Assembly: GCA_910584345.1 (NCBI GenBank)
Contig: CAJTZX010000065.1
Coordinates: forward strand, 1-20,409
Direction of reading: 5' to 3'
Length of the DNA: 20,409 nt
DNA from: an uncultured Eubacterium sp.
GTDB taxonomy: Bacteria > Bacillota > Clostridia > Lachnospirales > Lachnospiraceae
Below, piece by piece: positions 6,305-12,858 of this stretch (positions are counted from its first letter, which is position 1; every line of letters starts with the position of its first letter). The notes under the pieces were generated by a model, which saw only the letters and a list, made by a program, of their open reading frames with translations, was not told the DNA's origin and searched no databases. The position numbers were made by a program, and so were the translations under genes.

Positions 6305-7606
6305 TTATGATTCATTTGTAATTGATTTTGACGACTGCGCCATTATTTCCTGGCGAACACTTCTTTTGTTTTCTGCTTCTATTTTCTTATAATTCTCATA
6401 TTGCTTTAAGTCTGCCACACAAAACGAATCCGTCCGCAGCGTCTTTCGTCTTATAGCTATATCATCTGCTGCTCTTTTTGCAAATACAAGACTTTCTAAT
6501 AGTGAGTTACTTGCAAGCCGATTCTTCCCATGCACACCATTACATGCGGTTTCCCCAACCGCATACAGCCCTGACATCGAAGTACGGCTATGATAATCTA
6601 CACGGATGCCTCCCATAAAATAATGCTGGGCAGGAACAACCGGTATACATTCTTTTGTAACATCATACCCCCTGCGTGCACAATGTGCAATAATATTAGG
6701 AAAATGCGCCTGCAGTTCCTTTGGAGGAATCGTCCGCAGATCCTCCCATACATATGGCATATCGTCTTTTTCCATCTGAGCCAGTATTGCAGCTGTAAGC
6801 GCATCCCTTGGAAGCAGTTCATCAACAAAACGGCACATATTTTTATCATATAGTAATGCCCCTTCTCCACGGACGGACTCTGAAATTAAAAACCGACGCT
6901 CTTCCTTGTCAGGAGTATAAAACGTTGTCGGATGAATCTGGATATAGTTCATATTCTGCACCGCAACCTTATGACGCAGCGCAGCCGCAACCGCATCCCC
7001 TGTCAAATGCCGGAAATTTGTGGAGTGCTCATATAATCCGCCGATTCCGCCGGTTGCAAATACCGTATATGCCGCTTCTATCGCTGCTATTTCACCATCC
7101 GGCTTTCGAACTACAGCCCCATAACAACTGTTGTCTTTCGTAATAATATCCAGCATGGTCGTATACTCCAACAGTTGTATCTGCGAACACTTTTTTACCT
7201 GAGCCAGCAGCTTTTTTGTAATCTCTTTTCCAGTAATGTCTTTATGAAATAATATCCTGCTTCTGGAGTGCGCCCCTTCTTTCGTAAATGCAAGACCCCC
7301 ATCTTTTTCTCTCTGAAAGTCCACCCCATATGCAAGAAGTTCCTCAATAACCTGTTTGGAAGATCGTATCATAATCTCTACAGAAGTCTTATCATTCTCA
7401 TAATGACCTGCACGCATCGTATCTTCAAAATAATCTGCATAATCCGACTCATCTCTAAGCATACAAATCCCGCCTTGCGCAAGAAATGAATCACTGCTTT
7501 CCAAGTCTGATTTTGTAATGACCGTAACCTGCATTTCCTTTGGCAGATGAAGTGCACAGTACAACCCGCTGCATCCGCTTCCAATTATTAAAATATCTGT
7601 CTTCAT
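6305..7606 (-). CDS. nadB: L-aspartate oxidase (short form)
   Basis: A 433-residue FAD enzyme that oxidises L-aspartate to iminoaspartate, the first step of NAD synthesis; its product is used by NadA. Motifs include the dinucleotide fold Ile-Ile-Gly-Ser-Gly-Cys-Ser-Gly near residue 5, Ala-Gln-Gly-Gly-Ile, His-Ser-Arg-Ser-Arg-Ile, Thr-Gly-Gly-Ile-Gly-Gly-Leu, Gln-Ile-His-Pro-Thr, Ser-Glu-Ser-Val-Arg-Gly-Glu-Gly, Gln-His-Tyr-Phe-Met-Gly-Gly and Asn-Arg-Leu-Ala-Ser-Asn-Ser-Leu-Leu-Glu. It is about 100 residues shorter than the roughly 530-residue type and lacks most of the C-terminal helical domain. The frame stays open to 7825, but GAAGGG 6 nt before ATG 7606 and the typical N-terminus decide the start. 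Confidence 0.95.
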   Translation of the reverse strand: MKTDILIIGSGCSGLYCALHLPKEMQVTVITKSDLESSDSFLAQGGICMLRDESDYADYFEDTMRAGHYENDKTSVEIMIRSSKQVIEELLAYGVDFQREKDGGLAFTKEGAHSRSRILFHKDITGKEITKKLLAQVKKCSQIQLLEYTTMLDIITKDNSCYGAVVRKPDGEIAAIEAAYTVFATGGIGGLYEHSTNFRHLTGDAVAAALRHKVAVQNMNYIQIHPTTFYTPDKEERRFLISESVRGEGALLYDKNMCRFVDELLPRDALTAAILAQMEKDDMPYVWEDLRTIPPKELQAHFPNIIAHCARRGYDVTKECIPVVPAQHYFMGGIRVDYHSRTSMSGLYAVGETACNGVHGKNRLASNSLLESLVFAKRAADDIAIRRKTLRTDSFCVADLKQYENYKKIEAENKRSVRQEIMAQSSKSITNES

Positions 7607-7700
7607 TAGATACCCTTCTCTTTCTCTGAAAATTATACTTTTGCACTTAGGAACTATCCACCACATTGCAGCCATCCATTTTGGGATTCGCAATACGCAC

Positions 7701-7729
7701 ATTATATCACATGGACATTCACCTGACAA
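7701..7729 (-). promoter_or_regulatory. Promoter of nadB-nadC-niaR
   Basis: On the minus strand TTGTCA (7729-7724), a 17-nt spacer and a perfect TATAAT (7706-7701) give a strong sigma-A promoter, with a predicted leader of about 90 nt before nadB. Two copies of the repeated CAC(A/C)TG motif lie in the spacer and -35 region, and the third abuts the -35, so a bound repressor would block polymerase. Confidence 0.8.
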
Positions 7730-7740
7730 GACACATGTCA
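7708..7740. promoter_or_regulatory. Candidate NiaR operator: CAC(A/C)TG array with 12-bp period
   Basis: CACATG (7708), CACCTG (7720) and CACATG (7732) start exactly 12 bp apart. The last two copies lie within an inverted repeat, TGACA-N7-TGTCA (7724-7740). The array covers the -35 and spacer of the nadB promoter and ends 23 bp before the nadA -35. Its position between the two divergent NAD operons, with niaR in one of them, makes NiaR the obvious binder; this is inference. Confidence 0.6.
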
Positions 7741-7763
7741 ACTTAATTAAATACACATATATA

Positions 7764-7792
7764 TTGACAGAGACAGCGCCATTATATATAAT
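7764..7792 (+). promoter_or_regulatory. Consensus promoter of nadA
   Basis: A perfect TTGACA (7764-7769), 17-nt spacer and perfect TATAAT (7787-7792) lie 35 bp before the nadA start. The transcript would have a leader of about 30 nt, leaving little room for a riboswitch, so control is probably by a repressor. Confidence 0.85.
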
Positions 7793-7827
7793 CAATGCAA
7801 TCTTACAAATCAGGAAAGGCATCACTT

Positions 7828-8745
7828 ATGAATACAACAAAAACCATTCAGGATCAAATCCTAAAGCTAAAAAGAGAACATGATATCTGCATTCTGGCCC
7901 ATGCCTACCAGAGCCAGGATATATGGGAAATCGCTGATTATGTAGGCGACTCTTATGGGCTCAGTCAGCAAGCTGCAAAATCTCATCAGAAAACAGTATT
8001 ATTATGCGGCGTTCGCTTTATGGCTGAAACGGTAAAAATCCTCTCTCCCGAAAAAAAAGTACTGCTGTCGCATCCGCAGGCCGGTTGTCCAATGGCGCAA
8101 CAGATATCTCCTGCAAAACTGGCTGCCTTAAAGGAAACTTATCCAGGCTATACAGTTGCCGCTTACATAAACACAACATCTGAGCTGAAAACACTTTGTG
8201 ATGTATGCGTCACTTCATCCTCCGCAGTGAAAATTATTCGGAATCTGGAAAGCCAAAATATCCTGTTTATCCCTGACTGTAATTTAGGCGCATGGATTGC
8301 CAAACAGGTTCCAGAAAAAAATCTACAGCTTGTTACAGGCGGCTGCCCCGCTCATGCCTCTATCCATGAAAGAGACGTCGAACAAATGCGTTGTCTCTAT
8401 CCAGATGCCAAGCTGCTCGTACATCCAGAATGTCTGCCGGAAGTTACCGATCAGGCAGATTATGTCGGAAGCACTACAGGTATTATGGAATATGCAAAAG
8501 ACAGCTCCGCAAAATCATTCATCATCGGAACAGAAAACAGTATCGTTCAACATCTTCAATTCTCATGTCCGGACAAGCAGTTTTATGCATTATCCAAAGA
8601 CTGTGTCTGCAACAATATGAAGCTTACTACTTTAATGGATGTCTATCATTGCATGCAGGGAACCGGCGGAGAAGAGATTATCCTTGCGGATGATGTAATG
8701 ACAAAAGCCCGCCGCTGTGTTGATACGATGCTGACACTTGGGTAA
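7828..8745 (+). CDS. nadA: Quinolinate synthase A
   Basis: A 305-residue iron-sulfur enzyme that condenses iminoaspartate with dihydroxyacetone phosphate to quinolinate, the second step of NAD synthesis. It has the three-fold pseudo-repeat of the family: His-Ala-Tyr-Gln at 25-28, Gly-Asp-Ser-Tyr at 40-43, Cys87 in Ala-Gly-Cys-Pro-Met-Ala, Cys173 in Gly-Gly-Cys-Pro-Ala-His, Ser-Thr-Thr-Gly-Ile at 215-219, and Cys261 (or Cys259) before Asn-Asn-Met-Lys-Leu-Thr-Thr-Leu. These cysteines are the expected 4Fe-4S ligands. I chose ATG 7828 because AGGAAAGG lies 8 nt upstream; an earlier in-frame ATG at 7795 falls at the predicted transcription start. It is transcribed away from nadB. Confidence 0.95.
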   Translation: MNTTKTIQDQILKLKREHDICILAHAYQSQDIWEIADYVGDSYGLSQQAAKSHQKTVLLCGVRFMAETVKILSPEKKVLLSHPQAGCPMAQQISPAKLAALKETYPGYTVAAYINTTSELKTLCDVCVTSSSAVKIIRNLESQNILFIPDCNLGAWIAKQVPEKNLQLVTGGCPAHASIHERDVEQMRCLYPDAKLLVHPECLPEVTDQADYVGSTTGIMEYAKDSSAKSFIIGTENSIVQHLQFSCPDKQFYALSKDCVCNNMKLTTLMDVYHCMQGTGGEEIILADDVMTKARRCVDTMLTLG

Positions 8746-8787
8746 TAGATTCATATATTTAAAAGAAAGCTTATAAAAGGTGTTGTT

Positions 8788-9645
8788 ATGAAAATAGGAT
8801 TTATCGGAGCAGGACGCGTTGGCTGCTCAATCGGAAAATATTTAAAAGAATCTGGACTTCACATTGCCGGATATTATGATACCATAAAAGAATCGGCTGC
8901 AAGCGCTGCTGCATTTACATCTTCCAAAGAATTTGCAAATTTGTCAGATCTTGTATCTGCAAGCAGCCTTTTGTTTCTTACAACGCCGGACGGAATCATC
9001 ATACGTACCTGGGAAGAAATCCGCTCCCTTCCAATCGCCGGCAAAATCATCTGCCACTGCAGCGGTGCATTGCCATCTGACGCTTTTTCTGGAATCACAC
9101 AGACAAATGCCTTTGGCTGTTCCCTGCATCCGATGCTCCCATTCAGCGATCGGTTTACTTCCTATGAACAGCTGAAACATGCATTTTTTACCATAGAGGG
9201 CTGTGAACCGGCCGTACAGGCTGTTTCTGATCTCTTTACAAACCTTGGCAATACCGTTTGCCGCATTCATGGCAGCTGTAAGCCAAAATATCATGCTGCC
9301 GCAAGTATTCTCAGCAATCAGGTCGTCGCTGTATTAGATACCGGCTATCGTCTGCTCGAACAATGTGGTTTTTCCAGGGAAGCCGCCAGAAATGCTACAA
9401 AAGAACTCGTGCTTCAAAATATTGAAAACATTTTACTGCAGGATTGTGTGTCCGCACTGACTGGCCCTATTGAACGCAATGATATACAAACCGTCCAGAA
9501 GCATCTGGAATGCCTGCAGCAGGAAGATCAGAACATGTATCAGACGCTTGGTTTAAAACTCATTCAAATTGCCAGACAAAAAAATCCGTCACAAGACTAT
9601 TCAGAACTTCAAAAACTTTTAAAAAATCATAACCCGTTGCCATAA
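8788..9645 (+). CDS. Rossmann-fold / DUF2520 oxidoreductase, possibly a PanG-type ketopantoate reductase
   Basis: A 285-residue protein with an N-terminal NAD(P)-binding Rossmann domain (Gly-Phe-Ile-Gly-Ala-Gly-Arg-Val-Gly at 4-12) and a helical C-terminal DUF2520 domain (about 130-265). The segments Cys-His-Cys-Ser-Gly-Ala-Leu and Ser-Leu-His-Pro-Met-Leu-Pro-Phe are typical of this family. From memory, DUF2520-type proteins from Francisella and Clostridium were described as PanG, a ketopantoate reductase of pantothenate synthesis, so that activity is a reasonable guess. No panB, panC or panD lies nearby. The gene follows nadA by 42 bp on the same strand with an AAAGGTG ribosome binding site and is probably co-transcribed with it. 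The family call is firm, the substrate uncertain. Confidence 0.85.
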   Translation: MKIGFIGAGRVGCSIGKYLKESGLHIAGYYDTIKESAASAAAFTSSKEFANLSDLVSASSLLFLTTPDGIIIRTWEEIRSLPIAGKIICHCSGALPSDAFSGITQTNAFGCSLHPMLPFSDRFTSYEQLKHAFFTIEGCEPAVQAVSDLFTNLGNTVCRIHGSCKPKYHAAASILSNQVVAVLDTGYRLLEQCGFSREAARNATKELVLQNIENILLQDCVSALTGPIERNDIQTVQKHLECLQQEDQNMYQTLGLKLIQIARQKNPSQDYSELQKLLKNHNPLP

Positions 9646-9647
9646 AA

Positions 9648-9875
9648 GCATCCTGTGAAAAAACAGACGAAATGGAAGAAGTCCGTTCAAATATGGTTGC
9701 AGCCGTTCAAAATGCTGCCGCAGCCGCACAGTAAAATGCTGCCAGTGTCGAAGAAATAACTGCCTCTGTCGAAAGTGTATACCAGGAGCTTCAAATAATC
9801 ACCATCAAGACAAAAGAATTGGGGGAACTATCTTCTGAAATGAAACAAAGTATCGAAATATTTAAAATTGCTTAA
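9648..9875 (+). pseudogene. Remnant of a methyl-accepting chemotaxis protein C-terminus
   Basis: One frame from about 9648 to TAA (9873-9875) translates to the tail of a chemotaxis receptor: Val-Gln-Asn-Ala-Ala-Ala-Ala-Ala-Gln, an in-frame TAA (9732-9734), then Asn-Ala-Ala-Ser-Val-Glu-Glu-Ile-Thr-Ala-Ser-Val-Glu, ending Leu-Ser-Ser-Glu-Met-Lys-Gln-Ser-Ile-Glu-Ile-Phe-Lys. The Ala/Gln/Ser-rich heptads and the final Phe-Lys are characteristic of receptor signalling-domain ends. The stop sits where receptors usually have Gln-Gln, so a single C-to-T change in CAA explains it. The ligand domain, membrane helices and signalling hairpin tip are missing. No other chemotaxis gene is present. The upstream edge abuts the DUF2520 stop in another frame, which suggests a deletion. 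Confidence 0.75.
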
Positions 9876-9908
9876 TTACATAATGATTCGCTGTTTTAGG
9901 ATTCTATA

Positions 9909-9937
9909 TTGACAATCTTCGACAATTCCTGTACAAT
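9909..9937 (+). promoter_or_regulatory. Near-consensus promoter of the small membrane protein gene
   Basis: A perfect TTGACA (9909-9914), 17-nt spacer and TACAAT (9932-9937) lie 76 bp before the gene at 10014. The predicted start point (about 9944) falls inside the left arm of the hairpin at 9940-9974. Confidence 0.75.
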
Positions 9938-9939
9938 AG

Positions 9940-9974
9940 GTTGAGGATTTATAAATTTTTTATAAATCCTCAAC
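9940..9974 (+). terminator. Perfect 16-bp hairpin plus T-rich tract, at a promoter start point
   Basis: The arms GTTGAGGATTTATAAA (9940-9955) and TTTATAAATCCTCAAC (9959-9974) pair perfectly with a 3-nt loop, and a T-rich stretch (9975-9993) follows on the plus strand. It could terminate read-through from nadA and its downstream gene. Because a strong promoter lies directly upstream, it would also be the first thing transcribed from that promoter, as an attenuator or a 5' stabilising stem-loop. Confidence 0.65.
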
Positions 9975-10013
9975 TTATTTTATTATTTTTTTAGAAATCG
10001 AAAGGAGTTAGTT

Positions 10014-10229
10014 ATGGAGTCAAATGATAATGGCGGATTTTTATGGGGCCTGTTAGGCTGCTGTATTCCAGTTGTAGGTTTAATTTTATTTTTAGTATGG
10101 AAAGACCAAAAGCCTAAGACAGCGAAAGCAGCTGGTATTGGGGCACTTGTAAGCGTAATTCTCGGAGTGGTAAGTTACATTATTGTTTTTGTAATTATTG
10201 GCGCTTCTGCTCTTGCATTCGGTGTATAA
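10014..10229 (+). CDS. Small membrane protein with two predicted helices
   Basis: A 71-residue protein with two hydrophobic segments (about 8-27 and 42-68) joined by a short Lys-rich cytoplasmic loop (Trp-Lys-Asp-Gln-Lys-Pro-Lys-Thr-Ala-Lys-Ala-Ala-Gly). A Cys-Cys-Ile-Pro-Val-Val-Gly stretch lies in the first helix. Proteins of this shape and loop sequence are common in Firmicutes, but I know of no assigned function. AAAGGAG ends 6 nt before the ATG, giving strong translation initiation, and a near-consensus promoter lies upstream. The next gene begins around its stop codon, so both membrane proteins may be co-expressed. Confidence 0.8.
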   Translation: MESNDNGGFLWGLLGCCIPVVGLILFLVWKDQKPKTAKAAGIGALVSVILGVVSYIIVFVIIGASALAFGV

Positions 10230-10680
10230 GCAGAAAACCTCCTTCGGGAGTAATTCCAGACGTTCAGATATTGGTAAAAAAGCGGGAACATTTTTGCGTA
10301 TTTTATGCGGCTGTCACGCTATGCCGGAGCGGTCTTTCCATTTTCATGGAAAACCGTTTCCTATCTGCGCAAGATGTACTGGAGAACTGATTGGCATTCT
10401 TGTCGGCATTCCCATTGTATGTATGTTCGGTATTCCACAATTTGGAATTGTAATACTTATGATGTTGCCTCTTATTATAGACGGTATGTTGCAAAGGCTG
10501 ACTTCTTATGAAAGCAGAAATATACGAAGGTTGATAACTGGCATAATGTTTGGCATAGCTCTTATCTTTGCCTTTCTTTATTTTCATCAGTTTTGTATTT
10601 ATATAGCTGGAAATATATTAAAATTTATGGGATTTCGAGCAGCTGCAGTCGATCAGATGATGAATCATTTTTTACCATAA
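10222..10680 (+). CDS. DUF2085 family membrane protein (start uncertain)
   Basis: The core matches DUF2085: Cys-Gly-Cys-His...Pro-Glu-Arg-Ser-Phe-His-Phe-His-Gly...Pro-Ile-Cys-Ala-Arg-Cys-Thr-Gly, a conserved Cys/His set suited to metal or redox chemistry, followed by three or four membrane helices with Asp-Gly-Met-Leu-Gln between them. Function is unknown. The start is a problem: no in-frame ATG lies before the Cys-Gly-Cys-His motif and no ribosome binding site is properly spaced. GTG 10222 overlaps the previous stop by 8 bp and fits translational coupling; TTG 10198 is an alternative. A truncated or altered 5' end cannot be excluded. A good terminator follows at 10739. Confidence 0.7.
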   Translation: MYKQKTSFGSNSRRSDIGKKAGTFLRILCGCHAMPERSFHFHGKPFPICARCTGELIGILVGIPIVCMFGIPQFGIVILMMLPLIIDGMLQRLTSYESRNIRRLITGIMFGIALIFAFLYFHQFCIYIAGNILKFMGFRAAAVDQMMNHFLP

Positions 10681-10738
10681 TTTCAAGATGGTCAATTGAA
10701 TCATATATGTTTTTATAATTCCGCAAGCATAAGTCGGG

Positions 10739-10775
10739 AAATAGAATGAGTGATTACACCCATTCTATTTTTTTT
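10739..10775 (+). terminator. Intrinsic terminator after the DUF2085 gene
   Basis: AAATAGAATG (10739-10748) pairs with CATTCTATTT (10761-10770). An inner GTG/CAC pairing continues beyond one mismatch around an ATTA loop, and the arm runs into eight consecutive T residues. This is a canonical rho-independent terminator separating the membrane-protein pair from the padR operon. Confidence 0.88.
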
Positions 10776-10786
10776 GCAAATTATGA

Positions 10787-10815
10787 TTGACATATATAGA
10801 TTTTCGATATATAAT
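10787..10815 (+). promoter_or_regulatory. Consensus promoter of the padR-SEDS operon
   Basis: A perfect TTGACA (10787-10792), 17-nt spacer and perfect TATAAT (10810-10815) lie 50 bp before the PadR gene. So strong a promoter in front of a repressor gene suggests autorepression. Confidence 0.85.
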
Positions 10816-10822
10816 TATTTTA

Positions 10823-10841
10823 TATATAGAACATCTATATA
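10823..10841. promoter_or_regulatory. Candidate PadR operator palindrome
   Basis: TATATAGA (10823-10830), a 3-nt spacer and TCTATATA (10834-10841) form a perfect 8-bp inverted repeat directly at the predicted transcription start. A looser TATATAGA...GATATATA arrangement lies in the -35/-10 spacer. PadR proteins bind AT-rich inverted repeats at their own promoters, so this is the likely autoregulatory site; binding is inferred. Confidence 0.6.
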
Positions 10842-10865
10842 ATTTATCAAGAAAGGAGTATTACT

Positions 10866-11195
10866 ATGGCTATCAATAAGAGTCTGGTTTCCGGCAGCAC
10901 TGCCATCTTAATCCTGCGGTTATTAGAAGAAAAGGATCTCTATGGCTACGAAATGATTGATCTGCTTCGGCAGCGCTCCAATAACGTCTTTGAATTAAAA
11001 GCAGGTACTCTATACCCCCTGCTGCATTCTCTTGAATTAAAAGATCTGCTCATCTCTTATGAATCCGAATGCAATGGCAAAGTGCGTAAGTATTACCGAA
11101 TTACGAAAAACGGCCAGCGATATCTGAAAGAAAAAACGCAGGAGTGGGAAACCTATGCACAGGCAGTTGCTAATGTGCTTTATGTAGGAATTTAA
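10866..11195 (+). CDS. PadR family transcriptional regulator
   Basis: A 109-residue winged-helix repressor of the short PadR class. The N-terminus Leu-Val-Ser-Gly-Ser-Thr-Ala-Ile-Leu-Ile-Leu-Arg-Leu-Leu, the Tyr-Gly-Tyr-Glu-Met-Ile helix, Leu-Lys-Ala-Gly-Thr-Leu-Tyr-Pro-Leu-Leu-His-Ser-Leu-Glu (recognition helix, about 44-57) and the wing Arg-Lys-Tyr-Tyr-Arg-Ile-Thr are family hallmarks. GAAAGGAG precedes the ATG. The next gene starts 27 bp downstream and carries a permease-prefix domain. PadR genes are commonly paired with such proteins, and the regulator then controls the pair. The inducer is unknown. Confidence 0.93.
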   Translation: MAINKSLVSGSTAILILRLLEEKDLYGYEMIDLLRQRSNNVFELKAGTLYPLLHSLELKDLLISYESECNGKVRKYYRITKNGQRYLKEKTQEWETYAQAVANVLYVGI

Positions 11196-11222
11196 TAAAA
11201 GTCATTGAAAGGAGACATCATC

Positions 11223-12566
11223 ATGGAGAAAAATTATATGGAAACACTGCTTGCGCAAATCCGTGAAAAACATGCAAAAGAATGCATCCGTCAGGAAGTA
11301 TCCGATCATATCCAGGATCAGAAACAACACTACATAGCCGACGGTATGACAGAAGAACAGGCAGAGGAAAAAGCTGTCGCGGATATGGGCGACCCAGTAG
11401 AAACCGGTATTGCCCTGGATACTCTGCATAAACCAAAACCTGCATGGAGTGCACTTGCAATGATCGCTGTACTATGTACTGCGGGCATTATTCTGCAATA
11501 TACGATTTATTCCTCATCTTTATCCGCCATGGGAAGTTATTTTTTTGAAAAACAATGCTTGTACAGTGTCATTGGTTTTCTTGTTTTATGTATCGTATAC
11601 CTTGTTGATTATACACAAATCGCAAAATACAGCCGATTTCTATGTTTGGGAATATTACTGCTTTCTTTTTTAATTGGAAACACAAATACGATGCATGGCT
11701 ACCCACAAATCGATCTTTTTTATTGCCAGATTCGTATGGATCTCTTTTTTTACCTGTATCTGCCTCTGTATGGCGCTGTGCTCCATTCTTTCCGCAGATG
11801 CAGGCCGCATGACCTTTGGAAGCTTGCTTTATATACCATACTTCCTATTTGTCTCGCATTCCGGCAAGTGCATTTGTCCGTGTTCATCAATATATCCATC
11901 ATCTTGATTTTCATGCTTTGCACTGCTGCGTTCAAAGGATGGATCAGCAAATCGTTACGTTTGAGGACGCTTGGACTAATTCTGACTGGGTTTGCTGCGT
12001 TCTGTGCACTTATATTTTTGAATCTGCCTGTGTATCAACGATACCGGATACAGGCATGGATGAACCCGGCAGCTTTTCGAACCGGTGCAGGATATGTCGA
12101 TTTTCGCATCCGCCACATTATCAGCACAAGCCATCTTATCGGCAAAAATACAGAACTGTTCAAGACTGGCTCACCGCTGGATTTTGAAACAGATTACCTC
12201 CTGACATATCTCATTGGAAAGTTTGGTTTTTTGGCTGCTGCAGCGCTTATCATACTTATTGTGCTGCTTGGCGTGAAGCTGTTGTCTGTTTCCATACATC
12301 AGAAAAACCAGCTTGGCATGATGATGGGACTTGGATGCAGCCTCGTTTTTATTATGCAGTCGTTCGAATATATTCTTGTCAATTTGTCACTGCTGCCTGT
12401 AAGCAGCTTGTATTTGCCACTAATCTCCTATGGCGGCAACGGTATGCTACATACATGCATTCTGCTTGGAATACTGCTAAGCATTTACCGTTATGAAAAT
12501 ATCGTATCCGAACCTCTGCCGCTGCAATACAAAAAGGATTGTTATACACAAGCAGAACTAAAATAA
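11223..12566 (+). CDS. Prefix-domain FtsW/RodA-like (SEDS) membrane protein
   Basis: A 447-residue protein. An N-terminal soluble helical domain (about 1-65), with Ile-Arg-Gln-Glu-Val-Ser-Asp-His-Ile-Gln-Asp and Gly-Met-Thr-Glu-Glu-Gln-Ala-Glu-Glu-Lys-Ala-Val-Ala-Asp-Met-Gly-Asp-Pro, matches the permease-prefix/HAAS domain found after PadR genes. Around nine to ten membrane helices follow. The SEDS signature Leu-Ile-Ser-Tyr-Gly-Gly (401-406) is present, as is Asp324 in Glu-Thr-Asp-Tyr-Leu-Leu, aligning with the essential Asp of RodA's His-Thr-Asp-Phe motif. SEDS proteins are peptidoglycan glycosyltransferases that work with a class B PBP; none is encoded nearby. AAAGGAG 8 nt upstream fixes ATG 11223. 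Activity as a polymerase here is inference. Confidence 0.82.
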   Translation: MEKNYMETLLAQIREKHAKECIRQEVSDHIQDQKQHYIADGMTEEQAEEKAVADMGDPVETGIALDTLHKPKPAWSALAMIAVLCTAGIILQYTIYSSSLSAMGSYFFEKQCLYSVIGFLVLCIVYLVDYTQIAKYSRFLCLGILLLSFLIGNTNTMHGYPQIDLFYCQIRMDLFFYLYLPLYGAVLHSFRRCRPHDLWKLALYTILPICLAFRQVHLSVFINISIILIFMLCTAAFKGWISKSLRLRTLGLILTGFAAFCALIFLNLPVYQRYRIQAWMNPAAFRTGAGYVDFRIRHIISTSHLIGKNTELFKTGSPLDFETDYLLTYLIGKFGFLAAAALIILIVLLGVKLLSVSIHQKNQLGMMMGLGCSLVFIMQSFEYILVNLSLLPVSSLYLPLISYGGNGMLHTCILLGILLSIYRYENIVSEPLPLQYKKDCYTQAELK

Positions 12567-12792
12567 TGATGAAAACTCTTTCTTGCTTCCATTCATATCA
12601 AAATGTAGAAAAAGCGAAAATAAAATAATATACTTTTGTAACAATATTCACAAAGTTGAAAAAAATATGCAAACACATCTAACGGATCTGTTTATTTTTG
12701 CCGAAAAATGTATATAATGGATTTTATAAAAGCAGAAATTTAGGACATCATGTCAATAAGCCTGTAAATATTTTCATAATTGTCCACAAGTC

Positions 12793-12821
12793 TTTATCTG
12801 CCAGCTCTTTTATGTTATGAT
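12793..12821 (+). promoter_or_regulatory. Possible promoter of the SGNH hydrolase gene
   Basis: An extended -10, TGTTATGAT (12813-12821), with a poor -35 (TTTATC, 12793-12798; 17-nt spacing) lies about 38 bp before the start. A second TATAAT at about 12713-12718 is also possible. The rest of the 292-bp gap shows no further gene or strong structure. Confidence 0.4.
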
Positions 12822-12858
12822 CTAATCAGCAGTCATTGTCCAACAAGAGCGTGACGGT

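Noticed and set aside
7607..7825. Longer NadB start at 7825
   Set aside because: The extension would translate both nad promoters and the operator region; the family N-terminus and a good ribosome binding site are at 7606.
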